DNA of 64,000 nucleotides from Flavihumibacter solisilvae (GTDB lineage: Bacteria; Bacteroidota; Bacteroidia; Chitinophagales; Chitinophagaceae), in the NCBI RefSeq assembly GCF_000814475.1, contig NZ_JSVC01000006.1, forward strand, positions 1-64,000, in the 5' to 3' direction. This document shows, piece after piece, positions 44,201 to 52,062 of this stretch; within the stretch, counting starts at the first letter, position 1, and each line of letters begins with the position of its first letter. A program made the position numbers and the translations under genes. The notes below the pieces were generated by a model. It did no database searches and was not told the DNA's origin. It saw only the letters and a list, made by a program, of their open reading frames with translations.

Positions 44201-46067
44201 CATCCTCGACATGGCAACAGACAAGTCAGGCAATTCATATGTCACTGGGACCTGCAGTAATTTCAACGCTAACAGTTTCCTGAAAGTGACCAATGGAGAT
44301 GGCAGTGTTGACACCGTTTACAGGGGTGGTCTTTACGTTATGAAATTCAATCCATCAGGAAACTTGGTTTGGGAATCCGGGACATCCAACAGCTTTTATG
44401 GCGGAGGTGAAGCATTGTATATCCGGGATAATGAAGTGTATGTTGCAGGTACACTAATGGGAAATAATGAACCGGTGACAACTACCATCAGTTCAACCGA
44501 TGGCCACAACATAACAAGAACATTTAAGGAATGGGAGTTCTTTATTGTGAAATATGATTCTTCGGGAGTGATCAACCGTTTTACTTCAAGCGGCGAAAGT
44601 AAACATGTGTCGGTCCAGATCCGTAACCTGGTAATCGACAACAATAATAATTTCCTGGTGAGTGCTGCCACCTGGAACAGCGGCGATTCAGTGCGTTATT
44701 TTTCCATCCCTGTTCCGACTTATAAAAGAGAAGGAATCTTCCTGAAACTTAATCCTGATTACTGTATTGGTGCTGCACTACCCGTTGCTGATGCTGGTGA
44801 GGATCTCGCTTTATGCAAAGGCGATTCACTTCAGATCGGAGTGGCACCCACAGGTAGCACAACGTACAGTTGGTCATCCCGCCCGGCCGGCTTTAACTCG
44901 GGCATGGCGACACCAGTTGTTAACCCGCTTGTAACGACTAAATACCTGCTCACTGCGGTAAGTGACGATGGCCTGATCAAGAAAGACTCGTTAACAATAA
45001 CAGTACGTGACCTTCCATTAGCAAACGCCGGCAGCGATGCAGCCACCTGTACAGGTAATACGCTGACGCTTGGCACACCTGCTGTTGACGGGTTGCAATA
45101 CAGCTGGACTTCCCAACCCGCAGGCTTTTCATCTGCATTTGCTCAACCTGACGTAACAGCAGGTGCAATTACCAAATACATCGTCCACGCTACCGATTTG
45201 AATGGATGTGTCGCCTTCGATACCGTTGTTATAACAGGCTACAACAGCATCACACCAACAGTTACAATAACGGCAGACAGCACACAGGTATGTATCGGTT
45301 CGCCTTTATCATTCGCAGCAGCTGCCAGTGGAAGTCAAGCCACCGATTACCAATGGAAAGTGAACGGAGTGAATACAGGTGACAACAGTCCCCAATTCAG
45401 CAGCGCAACCCTGGCCAATGGTGACCAGGTTACTGTAAAGATCACCAGTCATGAAAGTTGTGCGAGCCCCGATACAGCTGTAAGCATTGGCATACAGGTA
45501 GCCGTTATAAACAAACCATCCATAAGTATCAATGGTAACACCCTCATTGAAAAAGGGAAAATTGCCCAGGTCCGCCTGGCGACATTGGATGCCGGTACAT
45601 TGCCCCATTATCAATGGCAGGACAGCACCTCAACCCACAGCTGGGGAAATATCAATGGCGCCAATGGTGAAACCTTGTACTATACACCAGTCGCCAGTAA
45701 CGACAAAGTGCGGTGCCTACTTACCAGCAATGCCCCCTGTGCAGTTAATCCTGTGCAAAGCAACACACTTGTTTTCACCGTCAATACGGCCACTTCAATT
45801 GATCCTGTCCCGGCTTTAAATATGGGAATTCACTATTATCCCAATCCGATAACACATTCTCTGACGATTGACAGTCTTCGGCTATCCGACCAATGGGAAA
45901 CGATTGAGGTCATCGGTGTGAATGGAAACAGGATGTATTATTCCAATGCCGTGAGAGGAAGATCGAAAGCGGTGATAGATTTGAAGCATCTGCCTGCAGG
46001 CTTTTATATTGCGGTATTAGGAAGGAAAACAGGTACGCCGGTGTTTATCAGGCTGATCAAACAATAG
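41205..46067 (+). CDS. Large secreted multidomain protein with T9SS sorting domain
   Basis: The protein has 1620 aa. A signal peptide (ALPLFLITVIFCISANAQ) is followed by five or more BNR/YCF48-like propeller repeats (STDGG/TWxP patterns such as KTTDGGTSWVPM, about 25-345). Then comes an IPT/TIG domain (SPTMAKNGTEVIITGSNFF, about 428-510) and a PKD-like segment (about 618-690). A long stretch of SBBP-like propeller repeats with DxSGNxYVTG-type motifs (about 690-1185) precedes several Ig-like repeats (GEDLALCKGDSLQIG and SDAATCTGNTLTLG). The C-terminus (about 1542-1620) is a T9SS type A sorting domain (GIHYYPNPITHSLTIDSL, ending FIRLIKQ). It is therefore exported by T9SS and displayed or released; adhesion is plausible but not shown. 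Confidence 0.9.
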   Translation: MRAARALPLFLITVIFCISANAQMRKVYTDVNPDNQLLKLDFFNQAEGYAAFTDFIGYSADTGHTWTKRPITLSNVNYNGFPANLTFGFGINGVKAFDRNNLLVYGHYGFVSAILSSNNGGATYTLIEYSRYDPRSFNGGFTDMIFPENNNTGYVIDQNRVLKTTNRGVTWQTSHADQFGNLDHLQAVDNLTVFALGITPTANKLLKTIDGGISWINVTLPIVPDGYIIHADFLNRNIGWISMVGSENGQYIFKTTDGGTSWVPMTDPIASPFATAKMKFISESTGYALYGYFVFKTIDSGKTWEPLPRDNNFEKLYGRHLDLQFRAPSQLWAGGDHGFIELSMNGGGTPFPKAYFKTDTIGVTATGTVKLLNFSNPAHTAEWFVNGNKVSNGYNASYTHQDGILEDTIMLVVSNGTHNDTAIKIQGINPPLIIYSFSPTMAKNGTEVIITGSNFFNTKSVKFGGVDAAWFTVESLTRIRAIVGNGATGSVTVSTEQGTVGSKPGFVFFHPPAVDLPITVSDTILCKSEPVRITISNTEPNVRYTLKDNNWKEYGSVESSGGTVQLFTNPISEPGRYTIWASRTNINYTLGFTTSINISVEKTRSVFVAEKVNLVPGETTGFSTRSYEASNFQWQFNDGASITSSTQARPSGISYSSPGQKSLTLLSISANGCRDTVTGIALTVVNPPSGAANCFGLSVPDSLLGYQPEQFMQLNKVLLAGNGEYYLSGRGNKPLLNSRYGRSVKIPYENAGFFADYSADGLLKWYIHLPGSIDAADKDNSGNIYILGSCHELNYLYLPGGDSIRITSTNPNAPDYSDKINGFILKIDANGKYLWHSILSDPSPIFQGYPVRGGLPDHIKVQGNRIVVSGRSLANLDYVQKSNTTVVHRLQNSGYENDMQNAFILSITSDGSYLWHNYLTNGATNQMKGITGLAFDKGGNCLIGGYYEDHVEITDATNQKLRLSGRYASVQSYLFKLDATGKMMWHAVLRNEDDFKEVHILDMATDKSGNSYVTGTCSNFNANSFLKVTNGDGSVDTVYRGGLYVMKFNPSGNLVWESGTSNSFYGGGEALYIRDNEVYVAGTLMGNNEPVTTTISSTDGHNITRTFKEWEFFIVKYDSSGVINRFTSSGESKHVSVQIRNLVIDNNNNFLVSAATWNSGDSVRYFSIPVPTYKREGIFLKLNPDYCIGAALPVADAGEDLALCKGDSLQIGVAPTGSTTYSWSSRPAGFNSGMATPVVNPLVTTKYLLTAVSDDGLIKKDSLTITVRDLPLANAGSDAATCTGNTLTLGTPAVDGLQYSWTSQPAGFSSAFAQPDVTAGAITKYIVHATDLNGCVAFDTVVITGYNSITPTVTITADSTQVCIGSPLSFAAAASGSQATDYQWKVNGVNTGDNSPQFSSATLANGDQVTVKITSHESCASPDTAVSIGIQVAVINKPSISINGNTLIEKGKIAQVRLATLDAGTLPHYQWQDSTSTHSWGNINGANGETLYYTPVASNDKVRCLLTSNAPCAVNPVQSNTLVFTVNTATSIDPVPALNMGIHYYPNPITHSLTIDSLRLSDQWETIEVIGVNGNRMYYSNAVRGRSKAVIDLKHLPAGFYIAVLGRKTGTPVFIRLIKQ

Positions 46068-46106
46068 TTTTATGAAGAAAAATACTTTTTATTTTGGTCC
46101 AGCCAA

Positions 46107-46862
46107 TTACCTTCCGGTTACAGTGACCGGCGGCGGTAACGCTACACGTGTGATTTCTTCACATACCGAAAGGAATTTCTCCTGCATGGCAACATCATCA
46201 GCTTCCTTGTTATAAGATGATTCCTTCTGGTGATAAAAATATCGACCGCTCTCTTTGGCATTGGCATCATCACTTACCGCCAGCCATGCCTGAGTCTGGC
46301 AGCCCTTTGCAAGGTCATCCGGCGCTCCGGGTCCACCCATTTTCGTTGGCACCCATCCCGGGTCGACAGCGTTCGAATATACATCCCGCCATTTGCGTGC
46401 TACCACCAGTGACAACATCAGGACCTGCAGCTTTGAGTCGGAGTAGCTTATATTGTTACCTCCTTTAGCGAGATTTTCAAGATTTGGTTTCCCATATGCC
46501 TGCATATCTGAGCTGAGATATACAAGTCGTTTCGGCGCGTTGATCAGGCATGTCAGGATATAGGGTGCCAGCGTATTCACCGCAACAATTACTTTAGCGG
46601 GAACCTGGTACACGCCTGCATTATGGATCACTGCGTCGAATGCTCCCAGCGCGTTAACCTGAGCTGCCAGGCTTTTTGTTTCATCCATATCCGACAAATC
46701 GGCAATCAATATGTTTTCTGCTTTGGGCAATTTGCCTGTGGCATGCTTTGCCCGCTCTGCATTGCGCGCATGCAATACCACCTGGTGCCCCTGGTCTATC
46801 AGCAGCTTTGCAGCCATTTGCCCGAGACCGTCCGACGAACCTGTGATGAAAATTCGTGACAT
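46107..46862 (-). CDS. Short-chain dehydrogenase/reductase
   Basis: The protein has 251 aa from the ATG at 46862 (MSRIFITGSSDGLGQM); the longer frame from 46901 adds an unconserved leader. The NAD(P)-binding GSSDGLG lies near the N-terminus, VIHNAGVY in the NNAG position, and YSDSKLQ (Tyr-x3-Lys catalytic pair) at about 150-156. The substrate is unknown. It is divergent from the ArsR operon, with about 160 bases between the start codons, so the ArsR operator could affect both directions (inference). Confidence 0.9.
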   Translation of the reverse strand: MSRIFITGSSDGLGQMAAKLLIDQGHQVVLHARNAERAKHATGKLPKAENILIADLSDMDETKSLAAQVNALGAFDAVIHNAGVYQVPAKVIVAVNTLAPYILTCLINAPKRLVYLSSDMQAYGKPNLENLAKGGNNISYSDSKLQVLMLSLVVARKWRDVYSNAVDPGWVPTKMGGPGAPDDLAKGCQTQAWLAVSDDANAKESGRYFYHQKESSYNKEADDVAMQEKFLSVCEEITRVALPPPVTVTGR

Positions 46863-46973
46863 TGCCTTTAAGTTACATGAATCGTTCCAACCTCGTTCCA
46901 ACCTCCTTCCAACCAGGCTGGAAAGTATCGCCGAGCTAATATTTAATGCCAGATAAAAAATTATGCATAGAAA

Positions 46974-47004
46974 TTTGTGTAGTCAAATAACTACACTATA
47001 TTTG
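46974..47004 (+). promoter_or_regulatory. Consensus Bacteroidota promoter of the arsR-SRPBCC-doxX operon
   Basis: TTTG (46974-46977), exactly 19 bases, TATATTTG (46997-47004): a full match to the Bacteroidota primary sigma factor consensus TTTG-N19-TANNTTTG. The predicted start of transcription is about 47010, with the ATG at 47023. Confidence 0.8.
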
Positions 47005-47021
47005 AAGTCAAATAGCTACAC
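46978..47021 (+). promoter_or_regulatory. Duplicated operator, probably for the ArsR-type repressor
   Basis: TGTAGTCAAATAACTACA (46978-46995) is an inverted repeat (TGTAGT/ACTACA) that exactly fills the spacer between the -33 and -7 elements. A second copy, GAAGTCAAATAGCTACAC (47004-47021), shares GTCAAATA-CTACAC in direct orientation and covers the predicted transcription start. Binding at either would block polymerase, the usual autorepression by ArsR-type proteins. Confidence 0.65.
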
Positions 47022-47022
47022 A

Positions 47023-47343
47023 ATGAATCTGAGGCGAGACGTATTCCAGGCAATAGCAGACCCGACCAGGAGGGCAATCCTCCTTTTGGTTGCTTCGCAG
47101 TCCATGACCGCCGGTGCAATTGCGGCAAACTTTGACACCGCAAGACCGACCGTTTCCAAACACCTGCAGATCCTTACCGAATGTGAACTGTTGAAGCAGG
47201 AACAAACCGGCAGGGAGATCTATTATCACATCAATGCAAAAAAAATGAAAGAAGTAGCAGACTTCATTGAACCATTCCGCCAAATGTGGGACGACCGGTT
47301 CAACAAACTGGAATCAATTATGAAAAAATATAAAAGCAAATAA
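47023..47343 (+). CDS. ArsR-family transcriptional repressor
   Basis: The protein has 106 aa from the ATG at 47023, which lies just after the promoter and operator; a start at 46963 would lie upstream of the promoter itself. It is a winged helix typical of the SdpR/ArsR type paired with SRPBCC proteins: [20 protein letters not shown], then [20 protein letters not shown] and [16 protein letters not shown]. No metal-binding Cys motif (ELCVCDL-like) is present, so it is not an arsenic sensor. It heads a three-gene operon, with the next ATG 1 base after its stop. Confidence 0.93.
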   Translation: MNLRRDVFQAIADPTRRAILLLVASQSMTAGAIAANFDTARPTVSKHLQILTECELLKQEQTGREIYYHINAKKMKEVADFIEPFRQMWDDRFNKLESIMKKYKSK

Positions 47344-47344
47344 A

Positions 47345-47833
47345 ATGGAACTGAAAACAAAGATCCACGCCGAAGACGGCCAACAGGAGCTAACGATCAC
47401 CAGGGAGTTTGACTTGCCACTGGAATTACTTTTTAAAGCCTATGAAGAAGCTGAGATCGTTGAACAATGGATGGGAACGAAAGTGCTGAAACTGGAAAAC
47501 AGGAAGCACGGCAGCTGGCAGTTTGAAACCAGGGACCCTAAAGGAAACGTTGTATTCCAGGCGAACGGCACTATCCATGAGTTTATTCCAAACCGCAAGA
47601 TCACACGCACATTTGAAATGGACAATGCACCCTTCGATGTGCAGCTTGAATTCCTCGAATTTGAAGGAGTCACCGAAGAAACAAGCAAACTCACGATGCA
47701 TATCGTGTACAGGTCGGGTGAACTGCGTGACAAAATGCTGAAGCTTCCCTTCGCCCAGGGCATAAATATGGCGCATAACCGCCTGCAGGAAATTGTAAAC
47801 AAACTAAAACTAACTCAACATGACAAAGCGTAA
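47345..47833 (+). CDS. SRPBCC (AHSA1-like) domain protein
   Basis: The protein has 162 aa. It has an AHSA1/START-like fold: ELTITREFDLPLELLFKAYE at the start, WMGTKVLKLENRKHGSWQF, and a C-terminal helix (FAQGINMAHNRLQEIVNKLK). Such proteins bind a hydrophobic ligand in a helix-grip cavity. Immediate linkage to ArsR and DoxX is a common trio in Bacteroidota and Actinobacteria; the shared physiological role is not established. It overlaps the DoxX gene by 14 bases. Confidence 0.92.
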   Translation: MELKTKIHAEDGQQELTITREFDLPLELLFKAYEEAEIVEQWMGTKVLKLENRKHGSWQFETRDPKGNVVFQANGTIHEFIPNRKITRTFEMDNAPFDVQLEFLEFEGVTEETSKLTMHIVYRSGELRDKMLKLPFAQGINMAHNRLQEIVNKLKLTQHDKA

Positions 47834-48206
47834 TAATATCATATACTGGATCGCCACCGCCTGGCTTGCATTAGGTATGATCTCAACCGGGCTGGTGCAG
47901 GTTTTTAAAACTACCGGTGAAGTGCCATTCATAACCAACCTCGGCTATCCCGGCTATTTTCTGAAACTGCTCGGGGCCTGGAAAATCCTTGGAGTTGTGG
48001 TACTGCTTATACCGCGCTTCCCTTTACTGAAAGAATGGGCTTATGCAGGTTTTTTCTTCACCATGTCAGGCGCAATTTTCTCGCACATTGCTGCGGGTGA
48101 TCCAGTCAGCGAAATTTTTCCTTCCCTTTGGCTTTTGATCCTGACCCTGGTATCCTGGTGGTTCAGGCCCGTGGACAGAAAAATGAGCTTCGCACCTTCG
48201 CGTTAA
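47820..48206 (+). CDS. DoxX-like membrane protein
   Basis: The protein has 128 aa with four transmembrane segments (IIYWIATAWLALGMISTGLV, then YFLKLLGAWKILGVVVLLIP, AYAGFFFTMSGAIFSHIAAG and FPSLWLLILTLVSWW). The LGAWKILG motif in helix 2 is typical of DoxX-like proteins. It is the last gene of the ArsR operon, starting inside the SRPBCC gene (14-base overlap). Confidence 0.9.
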   Translation: MTKRNNIIYWIATAWLALGMISTGLVQVFKTTGEVPFITNLGYPGYFLKLLGAWKILGVVVLLIPRFPLLKEWAYAGFFFTMSGAIFSHIAAGDPVSEIFPSLWLLILTLVSWWFRPVDRKMSFAPSR

Positions 48207-48376
48207 TCACTACCTCAGTCAAAGAGGGTATTTTTCCCGTTTATTGCACAACATTTAATCTCTAACTTACCGGCATACAATAGCCCGTCAAAAGTTAATA
48301 CAAGGCTCACAACTCGCATCCATGCAGTTCGATTAGACAGCTCCGTTCCCACCTGAACGTGTTAAACCTGTCTATT

Positions 48377-51160
48377 ATGAAAAGAATTTTATCCTCCTGC
48401 ATGCTATGCCTCACCATGCTGTTGGTGCAAACCATTGCATTGGGCCAGTCGGGAAGTATCAACAAAAATTTCGGGAACAACGGATTTCGTTTCACCACCT
48501 TGCGCGAGCCCACCACCACACAGGCAAGCACAGGAAACATCCTTATAAACGAAAATGCCGACACGTATTCCATCGTCGACTTCGGGGGAAATGTGGTTGC
48601 CTATAAACGCGCAGGTGACGGTCGACCCGTAACCAACTATGGCGACGCAGGCTTTTCTGATCACTTCCTATTTGGTGAAAAAGCCAATTGCCTGCTGCCG
48701 GATGGATCAATTTTATTCGCCGGCAATATCGGCATTAAGCCAAGCTTCCTCGAACAGCCTGTTACCGGGAACTTGGTGCTTGGGAAATTGAATAAATACG
48801 GCAAGTGGGATCAGCAACTGGGTCCCGGCGGACTAAAGGTCCTCTTCCAGTTAAAGAACCCAACACAGGTGATCGGCCTCGGCATCCTGGCAAATGGCAA
48901 AATCCTGGTCGTAATGCGGGAGTTTATATTCCAGGCCAATAAATTGATACTGGTCATCCTGCTGCCAACCGGGGACATTGATCCGTCTTTACCAGATAAC
49001 GGCCGGCTGGTACTGCCTTTCGGGGAATCACAGGAAACGATTGAACTGGCCTCCTTCCAGAAACAACCGGACAACAAATGGATCCTCGGCGTCCGGGAAC
49101 ACCCGACAGGCGCGGGCACATTACAGAATTACCTCGTGAGGCTGGGACAGAACGGGAAACCTGATGCCGGCTTTGGCATCGGCGGTATCCAAAACATCAG
49201 CAGTTACCTTCCGCCCGAAGAACTTGTTGCTATAGGATGCAAACAGGGAGGCGGCTATATATTACTGACCAGCATTATTGCTGATTTCTCGCAGCTGAGG
49301 TATTCAAGGTTCACCTCAACAGGTGTCCCTGATGTGGCAAATGGCGGCGTGTCTGCCCAACCGATCAGCCTCCCTTTCTCTGCTGTGTTACGTGCCTCCC
49401 AGTTTGATCCATCCAACCGTTTTTCACTGTTGGTTGCACAGGAGCCTGACAACTGGCTGAACCACTTCCTGGTCAGGCTTGATGCGACCGGGAAACCGGA
49501 CCCCACATTCAACCAGGTCGGTTATATGGCCCTTCTTCAATTTCCGACTACACTATACACCGGACTTGCCCTCACCCCCAAAAACAACCTGATGGTATTG
49601 GGAAACAGTTATGAAAGTTCCTATAGTTTCCTGGTCCGGAAGATCCTTGAAAAAGGAAAACCCGATCCTTACTACGACCAGGATGGATCGGTCACAGTGT
49701 CGTACCCGTATTCTTCTTTCCAGTGGACAACTCTCCTGAAAGTTGACGATACGAGAATGATCGCAGGCGGAATTATTCGCAAGGGTGGAAAACCTTATTG
49801 GTTAATGGAATCAGTCAACACTCAGGGGAAACCAGTAACCGGGTTTGGAAATAACGGCAGTGTGCTGGTGCCATTACCCGTAACAACCGGGTTTGTCAAT
49901 ATGGAACTAACCCATGACAATCACATCTTCATTTATGGAAGCACCATAGGCAGCCCACCCTCATCAGACAGGGTATTCCTGTACAAATATCTTCCGGATG
50001 GCAGCAGGAATCTTTCATGGGCAAATAACGGCCAGAAAATTCTTACAACCGGGCGATCCCTCAACAGTATAGAAGTGAAATCCCAGGCAGATGGTAAGAC
50101 CCTTATTGCCTATGGATTTTTAGTTAATACTACAGGCACAAACACGGCAGATATCCTGGTCCAGCGTTTACTATCTAACGGGCTAACGGATAACTCATTT
50201 GGCTATAACGGGTCAAGGTTGATCGATGTGGCGCAACAAGCCGATTATATTGAACAGCTGCGGTTACAGGAAGACGGGAAAATTATCCTGGTCAACCAGA
50301 CGATCGTTGGGGCTAATGGACAGCTTTCTGTCATTCGGCTCCTGGCCAATGGCAGGTATGACCCGGCTTACCAACAGGGATTGAAAACCATTCTTCCAAC
50401 AACGGTTTCCTTTGATATCAATAGCGCACTCGTGAAAAAGGATAATAAACTATTAATTGCCGGGAACAATCATGTTAGCAGATTCCAGAGCAGTGCAGGA
50501 CTGCTTCAACTGAATGCCAACGGCTCGGTCGACAGGAACTTTGCGACAAACGGCATCTACCTTAATCCGTTCAGCACCGAACAGGCTACGGGAATTGATG
50601 TCAATCTTCAGGCAGACGGAAAGCTGTTGTTTACCTGCAGGGATTTTGGAAATTATATGGGCGAGAATATAAACGTCCGCCTATATGCGAACGGCAGAGT
50701 TGACAGGTCCTTTGCCGTGAATGGAGTGAGCCAGCAATCCTATTCCACCAGCCTGGAAGAGGTATTCGCAGCAAAGCTTTTTCCCGGTCAGCTGGTAATG
50801 GCAGGCTTCGCCCCCACGCCAGTGCCGGAAGGCATGCTCATGAGCATTACCGTGGATCATTCATCAGCATACAAACTGGCAGGCATATCCGAACCGTCAG
50901 CACCGGGTTTGCTCATTTACCCTAACCCGGCGAGGGACCTGTTAACTATTTCCTGGAATGGCACCGCTTCAGGTTTACCGAAAACCTTAAATCTCTATGA
51001 TATCAATGGTAAGCTGTTGCAGACCTGGCCCGCACAGTCACTCAAGGGAATAGGTCTACAGCAACTGCAATTGGATAAACATGCAGCCGGCAACTACCTG
51101 TTACATGTTATTTATGCCGATGGCAGTATGAAGCAGGAAAAGATCGTGATCGTTCGCTGA
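48377..51160 (+). CDS. Delta-60 repeat secreted protein with T9SS sorting domain
   Basis: The protein has 927 aa from the ATG at 48377, chosen because it leads straight into the signal peptide (RILSSCMLCLTMLLVQTIAL). The body has about eleven delta-60-type repeats recognisable by G-x-x-D-x-x-F/Y-x-x-x-G (for example GKPDAGFGIGG, GLTDNSFGYNG, GSVDRNFATNG, GRVDRSFAVNG), which fold as beta-propeller blades. The last 85 residues are a T9SS type A sorting domain (GLLIYPNPARDLLTISWNG, ending QEKIVIVR). It is an exported surface or secreted protein with no evident catalytic domain. The 170-base upstream gap shows no clear promoter. Confidence 0.9.
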   Translation: MKRILSSCMLCLTMLLVQTIALGQSGSINKNFGNNGFRFTTLREPTTTQASTGNILINENADTYSIVDFGGNVVAYKRAGDGRPVTNYGDAGFSDHFLFGEKANCLLPDGSILFAGNIGIKPSFLEQPVTGNLVLGKLNKYGKWDQQLGPGGLKVLFQLKNPTQVIGLGILANGKILVVMREFIFQANKLILVILLPTGDIDPSLPDNGRLVLPFGESQETIELASFQKQPDNKWILGVREHPTGAGTLQNYLVRLGQNGKPDAGFGIGGIQNISSYLPPEELVAIGCKQGGGYILLTSIIADFSQLRYSRFTSTGVPDVANGGVSAQPISLPFSAVLRASQFDPSNRFSLLVAQEPDNWLNHFLVRLDATGKPDPTFNQVGYMALLQFPTTLYTGLALTPKNNLMVLGNSYESSYSFLVRKILEKGKPDPYYDQDGSVTVSYPYSSFQWTTLLKVDDTRMIAGGIIRKGGKPYWLMESVNTQGKPVTGFGNNGSVLVPLPVTTGFVNMELTHDNHIFIYGSTIGSPPSSDRVFLYKYLPDGSRNLSWANNGQKILTTGRSLNSIEVKSQADGKTLIAYGFLVNTTGTNTADILVQRLLSNGLTDNSFGYNGSRLIDVAQQADYIEQLRLQEDGKIILVNQTIVGANGQLSVIRLLANGRYDPAYQQGLKTILPTTVSFDINSALVKKDNKLLIAGNNHVSRFQSSAGLLQLNANGSVDRNFATNGIYLNPFSTEQATGIDVNLQADGKLLFTCRDFGNYMGENINVRLYANGRVDRSFAVNGVSQQSYSTSLEEVFAAKLFPGQLVMAGFAPTPVPEGMLMSITVDHSSAYKLAGISEPSAPGLLIYPNPARDLLTISWNGTASGLPKTLNLYDINGKLLQTWPAQSLKGIGLQQLQLDKHAAGNYLLHVIYADGSMKQEKIVIVR

Positions 51161-51177
51161 CCGTTGTTACACCGGTT

Positions 51178-51990
51178 CTAACAGGTCACCGTAACCTTCA
51201 GAAAAGTCGCCGGGATAACTGTCTCACCAGGTGATGCACTTTTATTCTGACTGTTGAAGAGCGTATTCAGTTCTTCCTGCAGTTCATCGGATTTGCCACT
51301 CTTACCGGCCGCCTCATAGGCATTCATGGTTGGACCGTAGTAAGTCCTGAAGGCATTGAGAAATTCTGAAGCTGAATATGGCGCAACAAATGTATAAGTA
51401 GCTTTTTCAAAGGAGATATTCTCTTCCGGAATGCCTGCCTGGCCAAACCGTTCTATCACGTTGCTTTCAACACCCCAGGTCATGGGGCTGATAAATCCTT
51501 CCGGTGGTGGTGGCATATGGGCAGAACTGATCCGCAGGATCTGCGCAACCAAAGTCGGGTCGCCTGGAATCCAGTTGCCCATGACGATTTTACCACCGGG
51601 CTTTGTAACGCGCACCATTTCTTTGGCCACATCAAAAGGCTTTGGCGCAAACATGGCTCCGAAAATACTGACCACCCTGTCAAAAGATTTATCCGGTATG
51701 TCACCGAGATTACATGCGTCTCCTTCCCTGAAGGTGATGTTGTCCAGGCCTTCTTCTTTTACACGCCTGTTCCCGGCTTCAACAAGGTTTGCCGCGATGT
51801 CAACACCTAATACATCGGCACCAAGTTTCGCTTCGGGGATGGCAGTAGTACCATCTCCACATCCGAGATCAAGAACTTTCATTCCCTTTGAAACGCCAAT
51901 GCCGGCTACAAGCTCTTCACCGCTCTGGCGCATAGTTTGGGCGATTTGGGTGAAATCGCCCTTTTCCCATAATGCTTTGTTTGGATTCAT
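51178..51990 (-). CDS. Class I SAM-dependent methyltransferase
   Basis: The protein has 270 aa. Motif I is VLDLGCGDGTTAIPEAKLG (about 40-58), followed by DVLGVDIAANLV and ITFREGDACNLGDIPDKSFD, a Methyltransf_11/25-type core. Its substrate is not identifiable; the C-terminal 110 residues (TYTFVAPYSASEFLNAFRTY) resemble those of unassigned UbiE-like enzymes. It is convergent with the preceding T9SS cargo gene, 17 bases apart. Confidence 0.9.
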   Translation of the reverse strand: MNPNKALWEKGDFTQIAQTMRQSGEELVAGIGVSKGMKVLDLGCGDGTTAIPEAKLGADVLGVDIAANLVEAGNRRVKEEGLDNITFREGDACNLGDIPDKSFDRVVSIFGAMFAPKPFDVAKEMVRVTKPGGKIVMGNWIPGDPTLVAQILRISSAHMPPPPEGFISPMTWGVESNVIERFGQAGIPEENISFEKATYTFVAPYSASEFLNAFRTYYGPTMNAYEAAGKSGKSDELQEELNTLFNSQNKSASPGETVIPATFLKVTVTC

Positions 51991-52062
51991 GCTTTTGACT
52001 TTCTCTTAAATTAATTCTTTTTCTGTTTAGCCAAAAACTTTACTTGCCCTCACCCGTATCCG

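Noticed and set aside
48377-51160. Tandem DNA repeat in the delta-60 gene
   Set aside because: The repeats are at the protein level and have diverged strongly in DNA, so no true nucleotide repeat is present.
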